DNA of 64,000 nucleotides from positions 57,394-121,393 of the forward strand of contig NZ_VORB01000011.1 of NCBI RefSeq assembly GCF_007995015.1, read 5' to 3'. The notes under the pieces are model-generated. The model was not told where the DNA came from, did no database searches, and saw only the letters and a list, made by a program, of their open reading frames with translations. This document shows positions 1-8,723 of this stretch, one piece after another; position 1 is the first letter of the stretch; the number at the start of each line of letters is the position of its first letter. Origin of the DNA: Luteibaculum oceani (GTDB lineage Bacteria; Bacteroidota; Bacteroidia; Flavobacteriales_D; Luteibaculaceae). The position numbers and the translations under genes are program-made.

Positions 1-642
1 TTACAGAGTGTATTGGTGCAGTATGAGGAGTACATAGCTAAGGCTAAGTCCGAACGATTTTCTGCATTATCCTCCCAATATGCGGTGGAAGTTGATATAG
101 CAAAACTTGAAAACAAGCTGAAAAATTACGAGCGTAGACAGGGGTTTTACTACATCACAGCCCCTCAATCTGGTTACATAACTCGGGCATTAAAAGGGGG
201 GATAGGAGAAACTATTAAAGAAGGCGATGAAGTAGTAGGAATTATGCCTTCTAACTACGAATTGGCAGTTGAGATGATGGTAAATCCAGTGGACTTACCC
301 TTGCTGGAGTTAGGTCAGGAAGTTAGAATTCAATTTGACGGGTGGCCTGCTATAGTTTTCTCAGGGTGGCCAAATACTAGTTACGGTACTTATGGTGGAA
401 AGGTATTTGCAATTGAAAATTTTACATACCAGAGCGGTAAATACAGAGTTTTGGTGGCACAAGATAGTTCCACGGTTGCATGGCCCGAGGCCTTGAGACC
501 AGGAGGGGGGACCAATAATTTTTTGCTGCTAAAAGACGTTCCAGTTTGGTATGAAATCTGGCGGAAAATAAACGGTTTCCCACCCGATTTTTATAAGGAA
601 GTGGAAAAAGAAAAAGGTGTAACGAAAAAGAAAAAGCAATGA
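1..642 (+). CDS. HlyD-family membrane fusion protein, C-terminal part
   Basis: The reading frame is open to the left edge, so the start lies outside the window and only the last 213 or so residues are seen. The visible part begins in a coiled coil rich in E, K, A and L. It continues into the lipoyl/beta-barrel region (ITAPQSGYIT, then GETIKEGDEVVGIMP), which is typical of periplasmic adaptors of the HlyD family. The tail is strongly basic (KKKKQ). Such adaptors bridge an inner-membrane transporter to TolC. The stop overlaps the ATG of the downstream TolC-like gene by 4 nt, so the two are co-translated and probably act together in type I-like export. The transporter itself would lie upstream. 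The fold assignment is firm; the substrate cannot be told. Confidence 0.85.
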   Translation, partial: LQSVLVQYEEYIAKAKSERFSALSSQYAVEVDIAKLENKLKNYERRQGFYYITAPQSGYITRALKGGIGETIKEGDEVVGIMPSNYELAVEMMVNPVDLPLLELGQEVRIQFDGWPAIVFSGWPNTSYGTYGGKVFAIENFTYQSGKYRVLVAQDSSTVAWPEALRPGGGTNNFLLLKDVPVWYEIWRKINGFPPDFYKEVEKEKGVTKKKKQ

Positions 643-2030
643 TGCGGAGCTTGTTGCCATTCGTTCTTATTCTTTTCACAATTACCTCACCAATTTTAGG
701 GCAGTCTAGCACTACGGAGTTGGGCTACCAAGATTTTATAGAAAGGGTATTTGAGCATCATCCAGAGGCGGTGGTAGCTAACTTAATCGAGACCCGTGCT
801 TTAGCTAAGTTGTCTGAAAGCCGAGGGAACTTCGACCCTCAATTTTTTATCGATATATCAGAAAAAAAGTTCGATCAAAAAGATTACTACGGATTAAGAG
901 AAATGGGATTGGTGGTTCCAACCGTATTGGGACTAAAATTTGATGCAGGTTTGGAGCGAAATAGAGGGGTATTTTTAAATCCTGAAAATAGCACCCCCTC
1001 CGATGGCTTGTATTATGCCGGAGTAAGCCTACCCATTTTACAAGGTTTAATCACCGATAAAAGGAGAACAGCATTAGCAAAGGCAAAAGCTTTAGCACAA
1101 GTAGGAGAAGCAGAAAAGGACCTCGCCTTAGCCACCCTCCATTATAATGCTTCAAATGCCTACTACAATTGGTGTGCAGCCTATCTTAAATTAAATATCT
1201 ACAAGGATGCGCTTTTTGCTGCTAGAACTAGGTATAATGCGGTAGTTAATAGTTATTATTTAGGAGATAAGCCCGCAATAGATACGGTAGAGGCAGGAAT
1301 TCAAGTAGCTAATAGACAGGTGGATTTAAACAATCAAATTATTAAGCTATTTAAGGCTAAAAACGATTTGGAGACCTACCTATGGCAAAATGGTTATTTA
1401 CCCTTGGAGCTCGACAGTAATACAATTCCACGTGTGAGAGACTTTTATGCTCGCGATTTCGATAGTAAACTTGACTCCTTGCAGTTCCCATTGCTTCGTG
1501 CATTAAAGGGCGAGATTGCCGCAACAAAAACGGAGCTTAGGTGGGCTAGAGAACAAATCAAACCCACCTTAAATTTGAAGTATCAAGTTCTAAACTCTGC
1601 GAGTTTGCAGCCTAATGAATTGCGGTACCAAGGGTTGGATAACAATTACAAGTGGGGGCTGGAATTTACTTTTCCAATTTTAATCAGAGAAGCCAGAGGT
1701 AAATCGCGTTTTTATGCTGCAAAAACGGAGTCTTTAGAACGGAAGTACCAGTCAAAAGAGCGAGAGATTGAAAATAAGGTGGAGGTTAATATTCAAGCTT
1801 TAGAAATACTTAAGCAACAACAAAAATTGGTGGATAGAAATGTGGCCAATTACAATGAGTTGCTGGGTGCCGAAAGAACCTTATTTCAAAATGGGGAAAG
1901 TTCCCTGTTTTTAGTTAATGCGCGTGAACAAGGTTGGTTAAAATCGCAAATAGACCGGATAGATAATGTCTTGAAAACCGCAAATTCGGAGTTAGAATTG
2001 GGCCTAATATATGGGTACTATAAAAACTAA
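639..2030 (+). CDS. TolC-family outer membrane efflux protein
   Basis: This 463-residue protein has a signal peptide (cleavage probably after SPILGQ, about residue 22). It has the two-fold repeated long-helix architecture of TolC-like outer-membrane channels: helical stretches at about 120-250 and 290-460 separated by beta-strand segments such as GLYYAGVSLPILQG and YKWGLEFTFPILI. The length is normal for the family. It follows the HlyD-like gene with a 4-nt ATGA overlap, so the pair supplies periplasmic adaptor and outer-membrane channel. The 3' end overlaps the stop of the convergent response-regulator gene by 4 nt. The exported substrate is unknown. Confidence 0.88.
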   Translation: MMRSLLPFVLILFTITSPILGQSSTTELGYQDFIERVFEHHPEAVVANLIETRALAKLSESRGNFDPQFFIDISEKKFDQKDYYGLREMGLVVPTVLGLKFDAGLERNRGVFLNPENSTPSDGLYYAGVSLPILQGLITDKRRTALAKAKALAQVGEAEKDLALATLHYNASNAYYNWCAAYLKLNIYKDALFAARTRYNAVVNSYYLGDKPAIDTVEAGIQVANRQVDLNNQIIKLFKAKNDLETYLWQNGYLPLELDSNTIPRVRDFYARDFDSKLDSLQFPLLRALKGEIAATKTELRWAREQIKPTLNLKYQVLNSASLQPNELRYQGLDNNYKWGLEFTFPILIREARGKSRFYAAKTESLERKYQSKEREIENKVEVNIQALEILKQQQKLVDRNVANYNELLGAERTLFQNGESSLFLVNAREQGWLKSQIDRIDNVLKTANSELELGLIYGYYKN

Positions 2031-2443
2031 AGGGTAAGTTCTAAATCTGGGAAGTGTTTCTTTAAAATTTTAGCCATTTTCCCCTTGCTTAAAGGTTTGC
2101 TTTCAAAGGCTTTTAAAATTCCAATTTTTTTGGCTTTATCAGAATCTGTTCTGCTAAGTGAGGTGGTAAGCATTACAATGATAACCTTGGCTTTAGCCTT
2201 TTGGTCTAGCTTATCGTAGGCTTCTAAAAACTCCCAGCCATTCATTCCTGGCATATTTATATCCAAGAGAATTAAGTCTGGGGCTAATTCACCCTTTTCA
2301 AACAGTTCTTGTAAATAATCAATTGCTAAATCTCCTCTTTCCTTGCATACGATCTCTTTGCAGCAATTTAGACGCTCAATTATAATGGTGTTTAACAAGT
2401 TAGTCGGTTGGTCGTCGTCTACCAGCAGGATTTTATTTAACAT
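2027..2443 (-). CDS. Single-domain response regulator (CheY-like)
   Basis: This 138-residue protein is a bare receiver domain with no output domain. The acidic pair/triplet is at D9-D11, the phospho-acceptor D61 sits in LILLDINMPGMNGWEF, the switch threonine is around T93-T94 and the conserved K116 is in the ESKPL loop. It starts 9 nt after the stop of the histidine kinase at 2453-3523, so the two are very likely one operon and a cognate pair. Single-domain regulators with kinases of this style are common in Bacteroidota and act by protein contact, not by DNA binding. The signal and partner are unknown. Confidence 0.9.
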   Translation of the reverse strand: MLNKILLVDDDQPTNLLNTIIIERLNCCKEIVCKERGDLAIDYLQELFEKGELAPDLILLDINMPGMNGWEFLEAYDKLDQKAKAKVIIVMLTTSLSRTDSDKAKKIGILKAFESKPLSKGKMAKILKKHFPDLELTL

Positions 2444-2452
2444 GAAACAGGT

Positions 2453-3523
2453 TTAATTAGGCAGGCTAAATGTAAAAATTGTTCCTTTTCCCTTAACGGA
2501 TTTACAATTTATTTTCCCTCCATGGTGTTCCACAATCTTTTTGCAGCACGCCAATCCTACTCCTAATCCGTTGTATATTGACTTTTCTTGTAGTTGTTGG
2601 AATATTTGGAATATTCTATCGGCGTATTCCATTTCAAATCCTACACCATTGTCTTCTATGGATATGCTTACCTCGTTAGCTACCTTTTGAGACTTTATAT
2701 AGATTTCGGGCTTACGATCTGCAGAAGAAAAGGTTAAAGCATTGCTTATTAGATGTTTAACCAACACTCTAAATTCCTCTGGAAAAGCTTTGATCAAATC
2801 AACATCCCCCTGATTTACAATGTAGGCTTCCTTTTCTTTAATGAGGTCCTTAAGCTCTGTCTCAACCTCCGAAAGAGTTTCTTTAAATGAAATAATTTCC
2901 TTGTCGCCCTCAGCACCTATGCTAGAATACTCTAAAATAACCTCTAATTTTTGTTTCAGCAGTTCGGTGGACTGATTTATTAAATTAAGGTACTCTTTAC
3001 CATCTTTATTTAGACTGCTTCCTATTTCATCTTTTAGCAAATCTAGAAAGCCTTCAATATTGCTAAGGGGTTGTTTTAAATCGTGGGTGCACAGGTAAGC
3101 GAATTGTTCTAATTGTCTGTTGGTTTGTTCCAGCTTTAGTTCAGCTTCTTTGCGCTGCGTAATGTCTTGAACCATTCCAATGGCTTCATCAGTTGAATTA
3201 CCATCCTCATCTTTTATTAGCGCTACGTTAAGTAGTCCCCAAATGGTATCTCCCTTTTTGGTTATGTACCTTTTTTCCATGGTGTAGTTCAAAATTTCAC
3301 CTTTTACCAATTGGTTAAATTGAACTACATCCTTTTCTAAATCATCGGGGTGCGTAAATTCTCCAAAACTCATGTTAGCAAGTTCCTCACCCGTATACCC
3401 CAACATCTCTTGAATCGCTCGGTTTGTTTTATACGGATGGCCTTGGGAATTAACCACAGCCAGACCAACCCCGGAGTTTGTAAATACTAAATTGAAAAGA
3501 TCTTCGCCTTTCTTCATCTGCAT
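2453..3523 (-). CDS. PAS-domain sensor histidine kinase
   Basis: This 356-residue soluble kinase has a PAS domain at about 10-125 (GVGLAVVNSQGHPYKTNRA, then the PAC-like ITQRKEAELKLEQ). A HisKA-like dimerisation helix follows, with H147 in YLCTHDLKQPLSN, and then an HATPase domain (N box LISNALTFSS, G1 EDNGVGFEM, G2 GLGVGLACCKKIVEHHGG). No membrane segments are seen, so it senses a cytoplasmic signal or is recruited to another sensor. It precedes the CheY-like regulator by 9 nt on the same strand. The next gene upstream is a second PAS kinase transcribed away from it, and the 156-bp gap holds both promoters. Confidence 0.92.
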   Translation of the reverse strand: MQMKKGEDLFNLVFTNSGVGLAVVNSQGHPYKTNRAIQEMLGYTGEELANMSFGEFTHPDDLEKDVVQFNQLVKGEILNYTMEKRYITKKGDTIWGLLNVALIKDEDGNSTDEAIGMVQDITQRKEAELKLEQTNRQLEQFAYLCTHDLKQPLSNIEGFLDLLKDEIGSSLNKDGKEYLNLINQSTELLKQKLEVILEYSSIGAEGDKEIISFKETLSEVETELKDLIKEKEAYIVNQGDVDLIKAFPEEFRVLVKHLISNALTFSSADRKPEIYIKSQKVANEVSISIEDNGVGFEMEYADRIFQIFQQLQEKSIYNGLGVGLACCKKIVEHHGGKINCKSVKGKGTIFTFSLPN

Positions 3524-3679
3524 CCAAAATTATAAAAGAAAGCCTCGAATCTTAAAAATATCAATCTTAAAGTTTGCCCCAATCGACAACAGTATTTCTA
3601 CTATCCGATAAATCACTCCTTTTTTCTATAAATGCCCCAGCTAGTTGCTAATTATTTACTTTAGTGCAAAGGAATTATT

Positions 3680-4774
3680 ATGCCACCTTTTCTCCCTGCA
3701 GAGTTATCGTTTTCCATATTGGAAAATCTTCCCGTAGGAATTTTTATCCTTAAACTGGAGGATTTAAAATCCAAAGAGTTCCGGAATATATACGTGAATC
3801 CCGCAAACTCTAAAATTGTGGGTATAGACTTTCAACCTTTTGTAGGAAAAACGTTGAGGGAATCTTTTCCAGATTCATATAAACACGGTTTACCTGATGC
3901 TTATATAAAAGCCTTACAAACGGGTGAGACCGTTATAATCGGAGAAATGGATTATGGAGATGATAAGGTGGAGCGGAAAACGTGGTATTTGGAAGCTGTT
4001 CCTATCGATCATGAACACGTGATGTTAACAACTGAAAATATCACGGAGCTTAGCGTTGCGAAGAGACTTTTGGAGCAAAGAAGCCAGAAATTAGAGCATA
4101 AAAACAAGGAGATGGAGCAGTTTACCTACATGGTATCCCACGATCTAAAAAGCCCAATGAATTCAGTTATTGGTTGGATAAATCTACTTAAGGAGGAAGG
4201 AGAGGAAATGTCCCCCTTGGTACAGCAAGCTTTCAATGCGGTAGATACTTCGGTTCACCGTATGAAAAGGTTAGTGGAAGACATCTTAGATTATGCTTTA
4301 ATCGGAACCTCGAAGAAAGAAAAATCCCAGGTAAACCTAACGCTAATTTGTAAAGCCATAGTGGAGGATCTTAAGGAGCGAATGGAAATTTCGCATGCTC
4401 AGGTGGTTTTTGATGAACTGCCCGTGGTGGAAGGCTTTGAAACAGAGTTAAGGCAATTACTGCAAAACCTTATTCACAACGCCATTAAATTTACTGGGGC
4501 AGGGGTTGATCCTTTGGTGAAATTGGAAAATCATTCTACCTCCGATTTTCATATTATTTCGATTGCTGACAATGGTATAGGGATAGCAAAGGAAGATCAG
4601 GAGAAGATTTTTGGGGTATTTAATCGTCTTAATCTGGAAACAGAATATTCAGGATCTGGTATAGGTTTGGCGAATTGCAAAAAAATAGTTGATCTACACA
4701 ATGGTACCCTTTGGGTAGACTCTGAATTGGGAAAAGGTTCCGTATTTCATATCAAAATTCCAAAGAATCACTAG
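3680..4774 (+). CDS. PAS-domain sensor histidine kinase
   Basis: This 364-residue soluble kinase has an N-terminal PAS domain (about 10-120) and a linker coiled coil (EQRSQKLEHKNKEMEQ). H154 lies in YMVSHDLKSPMNSVIGW, followed by an N box (LLQNLIHNAIKFTG), G1 (IADNGIGIA) and G2 (GSGIGLANCKKIV). The phosphoacceptor region matches HisKA kinases better than that of its divergent neighbour. No receiver or membrane segment is present. No response regulator follows it; the only one nearby belongs to the divergent operon and may be shared. The 3' end overlaps the convergent membrane-protein gene by 23 nt. Confidence 0.92.
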   Translation: MPPFLPAELSFSILENLPVGIFILKLEDLKSKEFRNIYVNPANSKIVGIDFQPFVGKTLRESFPDSYKHGLPDAYIKALQTGETVIIGEMDYGDDKVERKTWYLEAVPIDHEHVMLTTENITELSVAKRLLEQRSQKLEHKNKEMEQFTYMVSHDLKSPMNSVIGWINLLKEEGEEMSPLVQQAFNAVDTSVHRMKRLVEDILDYALIGTSKKEKSQVNLTLICKAIVEDLKERMEISHAQVVFDELPVVEGFETELRQLLQNLIHNAIKFTGAGVDPLVKLENHSTSDFHIISIADNGIGIAKEDQEKIFGVFNRLNLETEYSGSGIGLANCKKIVDLHNGTLWVDSELGKGSVFHIKIPKNH

Positions 4775-5783
4775 GCCGAGTGATTTCAACCTCAAATAGA
4801 GAGGATAGGATGAATGACATGTAATAGGCAAAAATGGGTAGGAGTAAATACAACATCCGCGCTAGCTCTCCAGATAGAATGGCATGACTAAATATTATCC
4901 CTATAAATACCATAATATCCCATCTAAACGCAGGGAATTTTGATCTGTATTTTTTAATCAGAGCTAAAGCCAAAAGCAAGTTGAAAAATCCCGCAACCGA
5001 CCATAACTCGTATAAGCCATGGAAGCTAAATAGTCGTGTTAAGGAGCCTGGGATATGTTGAATGTGATTTCCGTCGGCAACGTAACTTTCTAGCGGGTCT
5101 AGTCCTGCCATTAAATCAATTCCGTAGCGAAGTGAAAAATTAAATAATCCCGAAATCATTAACCAAAAACATAGTTGAATTAGGCTTAAGGGACAGAACA
5201 AAAAGAATAGTGGTATAAAAAGGACGAAGGATTCCTTTGCAATAGGCCCTAATAAAAGGCAGAGTATAAAAAGTCGCTTGTTACCTGTTGCAAAGGCGTA
5301 AAGAAAGGAACATATTACCAAAAAATAGAGGCTGTCAACCAATGGTAACCCCGCGAAATAAGGAGTCCATCTGCTACCCAAAACAAGAAGGGGAGCTATA
5401 AGTGCAATCCAAAAATTAAGTCCTTGAACTCTAAGCCATTTTAGAAGCACCAGGCAGGATAAAGCCATAATGCTGCAGTTAACTATAAGAAAGGAGAGCC
5501 CCAAAGTAAAGTTGGGTCCGGGGAAATCCCATGGTTGAATCGTTTTTAAAGGAGTAAGCAAAATGTGCAGTCCACCGGATAAAAACGGAATAATAAATCG
5601 GTAACGTCGAACCGGAGAATCATTAAAATCTAATTCCGCTAGTTTTAAATAGCTTAAAATATCTGGATTAGCTTCTAAATTGTAGCTATACTCACTAAAT
5701 AAAGCAAATGCGGGTCCAAACAATAGTGCGAAGAAACAGAACCACAATAAAAGGTCTTCCTTTTTTGGGTTAAGGCTTTTCAT
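4752..5783 (-). CDS. Polytopic membrane protein, unknown (possible GT-C type)
   Basis: This 343-residue protein is dominated by hydrophobic helices, roughly nine to ten membrane segments, and has no recognisable soluble domain. The first loop carries DILSYLKLAELDFNDSPVRRYRF and a later loop carries GPIAKESFV. That layout, an early acidic loop and a basic-acidic loop after a long helix pair, recalls GT-C glycosyltransferase-like or EpsG-like proteins, but I do not see a decisive motif. The start overlaps the 3' end of trmH by 14 nt, so it is probably translated from the same message. Function is not assigned. Confidence 0.7.
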   Translation of the reverse strand: MKSLNPKKEDLLLWFCFFALLFGPAFALFSEYSYNLEANPDILSYLKLAELDFNDSPVRRYRFIIPFLSGGLHILLTPLKTIQPWDFPGPNFTLGLSFLIVNCSIMALSCLVLLKWLRVQGLNFWIALIAPLLVLGSRWTPYFAGLPLVDSLYFLVICSFLYAFATGNKRLFILCLLLGPIAKESFVLFIPLFFLFCPLSLIQLCFWLMISGLFNFSLRYGIDLMAGLDPLESYVADGNHIQHIPGSLTRLFSFHGLYELWSVAGFFNLLLALALIKKYRSKFPAFRWDIMVFIGIIFSHAILSGELARMLYLLLPIFAYYMSFILSSLFEVEITRPSDSLEF

Positions 5784-6450
5784 CTAAAATCTTTTTAAGG
5801 ATTCCCTTTCCAGTTTTCCCAATGGATGAGGTAATCCACTTTATTTCAAGATCTAGTTTTTCTTCCTCGCTTAATTGCCAAGGAAGCTTTGAGCGATGCA
5901 ATTTGGCAACGCTTTGTTGTAAAACTAAAGCGGCAGATACCGATATATTAAAGCTCTCCGTAAAGCCATAAATGGGGATGCGCAAGCGCTCATCGGCCAG
6001 ATTAAGGGCAGTTTCACTCAAACCGTGGATTTCAGTACCAAACAAAAAGGCTGTAGGCTTGGTAATTTCAAAATCTGGCAATTCTACCGTGTGGTTATGG
6101 GGAGAGGTGGCTACCACATGAAATCCCTCAGATTTTAGATGCTTTATACAGGCCACCGTGTTATCCTCTTCGTCGGAATCGAAGCGGTCTACATCTACCC
6201 ATTTATCCGATCCTTTTGAAATACTGTTGGCAACTTTGGCGTTGTACTTGTTTTCAATCACCGAAACTCGCTGAATCCCAAAACAGTCGCAAGATCTAAT
6301 AACGGCTCCTGCATTTCTGTCTTGTTGTATATCCTCAACTGCGACTCTTACAAACTTGGTCCGCAATTGAATCACTTCATGTATTCTAGCGGCCCTTTCT
6401 TCAGTTATATGTTCGCGCAGGGCAGAAATTATAGCTTGCTTAGATTTCAT
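5770..6450 (-). CDS. trmH: tRNA (guanosine-2'-O-)-methyltransferase, SpoU/TrmH family
   Basis: This 226-residue SPOUT-class methyltransferase shows the three family motifs in order: motif 1 DRNAGAVIRSCDCFGIQRV (about 45-63), motif 2 AFLFGTEIHGLSETAL (about 133-148) and motif 3 IPIYGFTESFNISVSAAL (about 158-175). These form the knotted SAM site. The length and the N-terminal helical part (LREHITEERAARIHEVIQLR) match TrmH, which methylates G18 in the D loop of tRNAs, better than the rRNA enzymes RlmB or TsnR. The start is the ATG 29 nt after the upstream barrel-gene stop. Confidence 0.88.
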   Translation of the reverse strand: MKSKQAIISALREHITEERAARIHEVIQLRTKFVRVAVEDIQQDRNAGAVIRSCDCFGIQRVSVIENKYNAKVANSISKGSDKWVDVDRFDSDEEDNTVACIKHLKSEGFHVVATSPHNHTVELPDFEITKPTAFLFGTEIHGLSETALNLADERLRIPIYGFTESFNISVSAALVLQQSVAKLHRSKLPWQLSEEEKLDLEIKWITSSIGKTGKGILKKILDEKP

Positions 6451-6479
6451 TGCGGCAAATTAAAGTCATTTAGCTTTAA

Positions 6480-7181
6480 TTAAAGTCTATATAGCAAGTT
6501 GAAAAATGGTGTAAAAGCCCCGTAATCTATACCGTTCGAAATAACCTTTCCAACTCCAGGAACTAAATATGCTTGGTTGAAAAACGGTCCTTTCTTTTTA
6601 CTCCATAATCGTCCAGCGCTAAAATCGAGTTCAATTTCGAGTCGCATTCTATCGCTCAATGGAATTTTGGATGAAATCCGAATGTAGGTTCCATTGGATA
6701 TCAGCCTATTCTCTATATCAAACTCACCGGGTTGAAAATATTCTCCTCCAAAGGTTGCTATTCCTGTTTGATTGAAAGAAGAATAGAAGTATCCAATTCC
6801 GAAAGACATGGTTTGACTTTTGGTCTGGACACCAAACGCAAACTTTAAAAAAGTTCCGGCGCTTCTATAGTTGTTTACGTTTCTTAGCTTTTGCTTGTAT
6901 TTGGCCGATTCGTAGCCAATCATAGACTCTAGGAATAGCACTCCTGTTGGACGCCAAATTATTTTAGCCGTTGGTCTGAAACGGTGTATGGTAGAATCCG
7001 CAGCAGCTGCAAAAATCGACATCAAAGCCATTCCATTTAAATCTACTCCGACCTGAACCGAAGGGTATTCATCGCTAGAATACCCCATTGGACCATATTG
7101 TTGGGGAGTAGGGTTGGTTTCCTGGGCCATAATAAAATGTGCCTGAAACCCTATAAGTAGGCAGATTAAAAACTTATTCAT
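6480..7181 (-). CDS. Secreted outer-membrane barrel-like protein, unknown
   Basis: This 233-residue protein begins with a clear signal peptide (MNKFLICLLIGFQAHFIMAQ, cleavage after AQ). Its body shows alternating beta-strand patterns and ends in an aromatic-terminated strand (FTPFFNLLYRL), as expected of a small outer-membrane barrel. It overlaps the 3' end of the lipoprotein gene at 7174-7611 by 8 nt, so the two are translated together and may form an envelope pair. A similar pair of uncharacterised families (lipoprotein plus barrel) is conserved in Bacteroidota and has been given DUF numbers; I believe these are DUF6048 and DUF6452 but cannot confirm it from sequence alone. Confidence 0.75.
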   Translation of the reverse strand: MNKFLICLLIGFQAHFIMAQETNPTPQQYGPMGYSSDEYPSVQVGVDLNGMALMSIFAAAADSTIHRFRPTAKIIWRPTGVLFLESMIGYESAKYKQKLRNVNNYRSAGTFLKFAFGVQTKSQTMSFGIGYFYSSFNQTGIATFGGEYFQPGEFDIENRLISNGTYIRISSKIPLSDRMRLEIELDFSAGRLWSKKKGPFFNQAYLVPGVGKVISNGIDYGAFTPFFNLLYRL

Positions 7182-7611
7182 AGCGCAGGGTTATTTCGTA
7201 GTTATGAGAACCGCAAGAATTCATCACGCCGCTACCAAACTGCACACAGGTTACATCGAAACTAGATTGCTTTAGTCGCTCAGAGATTAAGCGCATACAG
7301 TAGCCTTCGTTTATGCTTGCTGTTTCTCTAATGTGTCTTTCGTACGTAATTAAAAGGGTATCTACTTGTGCCCCTCTTTCAAATAAAAACAGGGTGGAAT
7401 CGGCACTCAAGCTTAGCGGGATGTAACCGGTAGAGGATAAGTTCCAGTTTCCCTTTCCACCTAATCCATATACCCGATCGAAATTCGTTTGAACCTCCTG
7501 GTTGTTGGCGTCGACAAAGTTTAGATATACTTTTATCTCTTTTTGCACACAATTATCACAAGAGAGAGTGACGAACGTGAGTAGAAGGATAAATATTTTA
7601 GATAGCCTCAT
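7174..7611 (-). CDS. Small lipoprotein, unknown
   Basis: This 145-residue protein has a lipobox at the end of its signal peptide (LLTFVTLSC, lipid cysteine at about residue 18). The mature part is cysteine-containing: DNC directly after the lipid site, GYC, VTC and NSC near the end, compatible with two disulfides. Beta-rich sequence suggests a small sandwich. Its stop overlaps the start of the barrel gene downstream, so it may be an accessory lipoprotein for that barrel. No catalytic motif is seen. Confidence 0.72.
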   Translation of the reverse strand: MRLSKIFILLLTFVTLSCDNCVQKEIKVYLNFVDANNQEVQTNFDRVYGLGGKGNWNLSSTGYIPLSLSADSTLFLFERGAQVDTLLITYERHIRETASINEGYCMRLISERLKQSSFDVTCVQFGSGVMNSCGSHNYEITLRYE

Positions 7612-7663
7612 ATTTCACTATTTACAAGGCTAATCTAAACTAAAATTTGACTTTTAACGCAGA

Positions 7664-8698
7664 TTATTTTTGCAATGCCATCCTGTTTTTAGGGGTAACT
7701 GCCTGGTTACTAAAGATTTTATTTTGGTACTTAAAATAACCGGCCATCGCAATCATAGCACCGTTGTCTGTGCAAAATTGAAATTCAGGAATATATAATT
7801 CCATACCATTTTCCTCGGCCAAAGATTTAAGTGCATTTCTCAAATAGGAATTGGCCGAGACACCTCCGGCAATTGCCAAACGGTTGATGTTTTCGGCCTT
7901 TAAAACTGCCTTTACCTTGTCTAGCAAATAATCTACAATAACGTGCTGGTATGATGCGCAAATGTCGTTGATATGCTCTTGAATAAAGTTTGGATTTTGC
8001 TTCATACCGTCCTCCAAGAAATAAAGAAGGGCAGTTTTTAATCCACTAAAGCTGTAGTTATATCCAGGTACCGAGGGTTTGGTAAATTCATATTTTAAGG
8101 GGTTACCTTCTCTTGCTTGCTTGTCGATATGCGGACCACCTGGGTAGGGTAGGCCCATTAACTTGGCCCCCTTGTCAAAAGCTTCACCTGCAGCATCATC
8201 TAACGTTTCCCCTAATATTTCAAAACTAAGAGGACTATTCACTTTAACAATTTGAGTATGTCCCCCAGAAACCGTTAAACATATAAATGGACACTCCGGG
8301 ATAGATCTACCCTCCATCTCTATGAAATGGGCAAGAATGTGAGCCTCCATGTGGTTTACCTCGATAAGAGGGATATCCAGACCTAGCGCCAATGATTTTG
8401 CAAAAGAGACACCTACCAGAAGGGCTCCCATTAATCCAGGTCCTCTTGTAAAAGCAATTGCCGATAACTCTTCTTTGTTAATGCCAGCTTTCTTTAAAGC
8501 CTCATCAACCACTGGAACAATGTTTTTCATATGTGCTCTGCTCGCTAGCTCCGGAACTACCCCTCCGTAGTTGGCATGCACCTCCTGAGTACATATAACA
8601 TTGCTCAACATTTTGTTTCCTCGCAAAACTGCAACCGAAGTTTCGTCGCACGAAGATTCTATTCCTAATATGTAAACCTTGTCTTTATTCGTTATCAT
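7664..8698 (-). CDS. tsaD: tRNA N6-adenosine threonylcarbamoyltransferase TsaD
   Basis: This is the essential enzyme that transfers the threonylcarbamoyl group to A37 of ANN-decoding tRNAs, working with TsaB and TsaE. The ASKHA fold is clear: YILGIESSCDETSVAVL at the N terminus, the metal-binding HMEAH motif, TVSGGHTQI, GEAFDKGAKLMGLPYPGG, and NYSFSGLKTA. I start it at the ATG at 8698 (MITNKDKVYILG, 344 residues), because the 13 extra residues of the longer open frame are not conserved in the family. The start faces the start of tamB with almost no room between, so its promoter must lie inside the tamB coding sequence. Confidence 0.96.
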   Translation of the reverse strand: MITNKDKVYILGIESSCDETSVAVLRGNKMLSNVICTQEVHANYGGVVPELASRAHMKNIVPVVDEALKKAGINKEELSAIAFTRGPGLMGALLVGVSFAKSLALGLDIPLIEVNHMEAHILAHFIEMEGRSIPECPFICLTVSGGHTQIVKVNSPLSFEILGETLDDAAGEAFDKGAKLMGLPYPGGPHIDKQAREGNPLKYEFTKPSVPGYNYSFSGLKTALLYFLEDGMKQNPNFIQEHINDICASYQHVIVDYLLDKVKAVLKAENINRLAIAGGVSANSYLRNALKSLAEENGMELYIPEFQFCTDNGAMIAMAGYFKYQNKIFSNQAVTPKNRMALQK

Positions 8699-8723
8699 TA
8701 CATTTGCAAAGAATTTAAAGGCC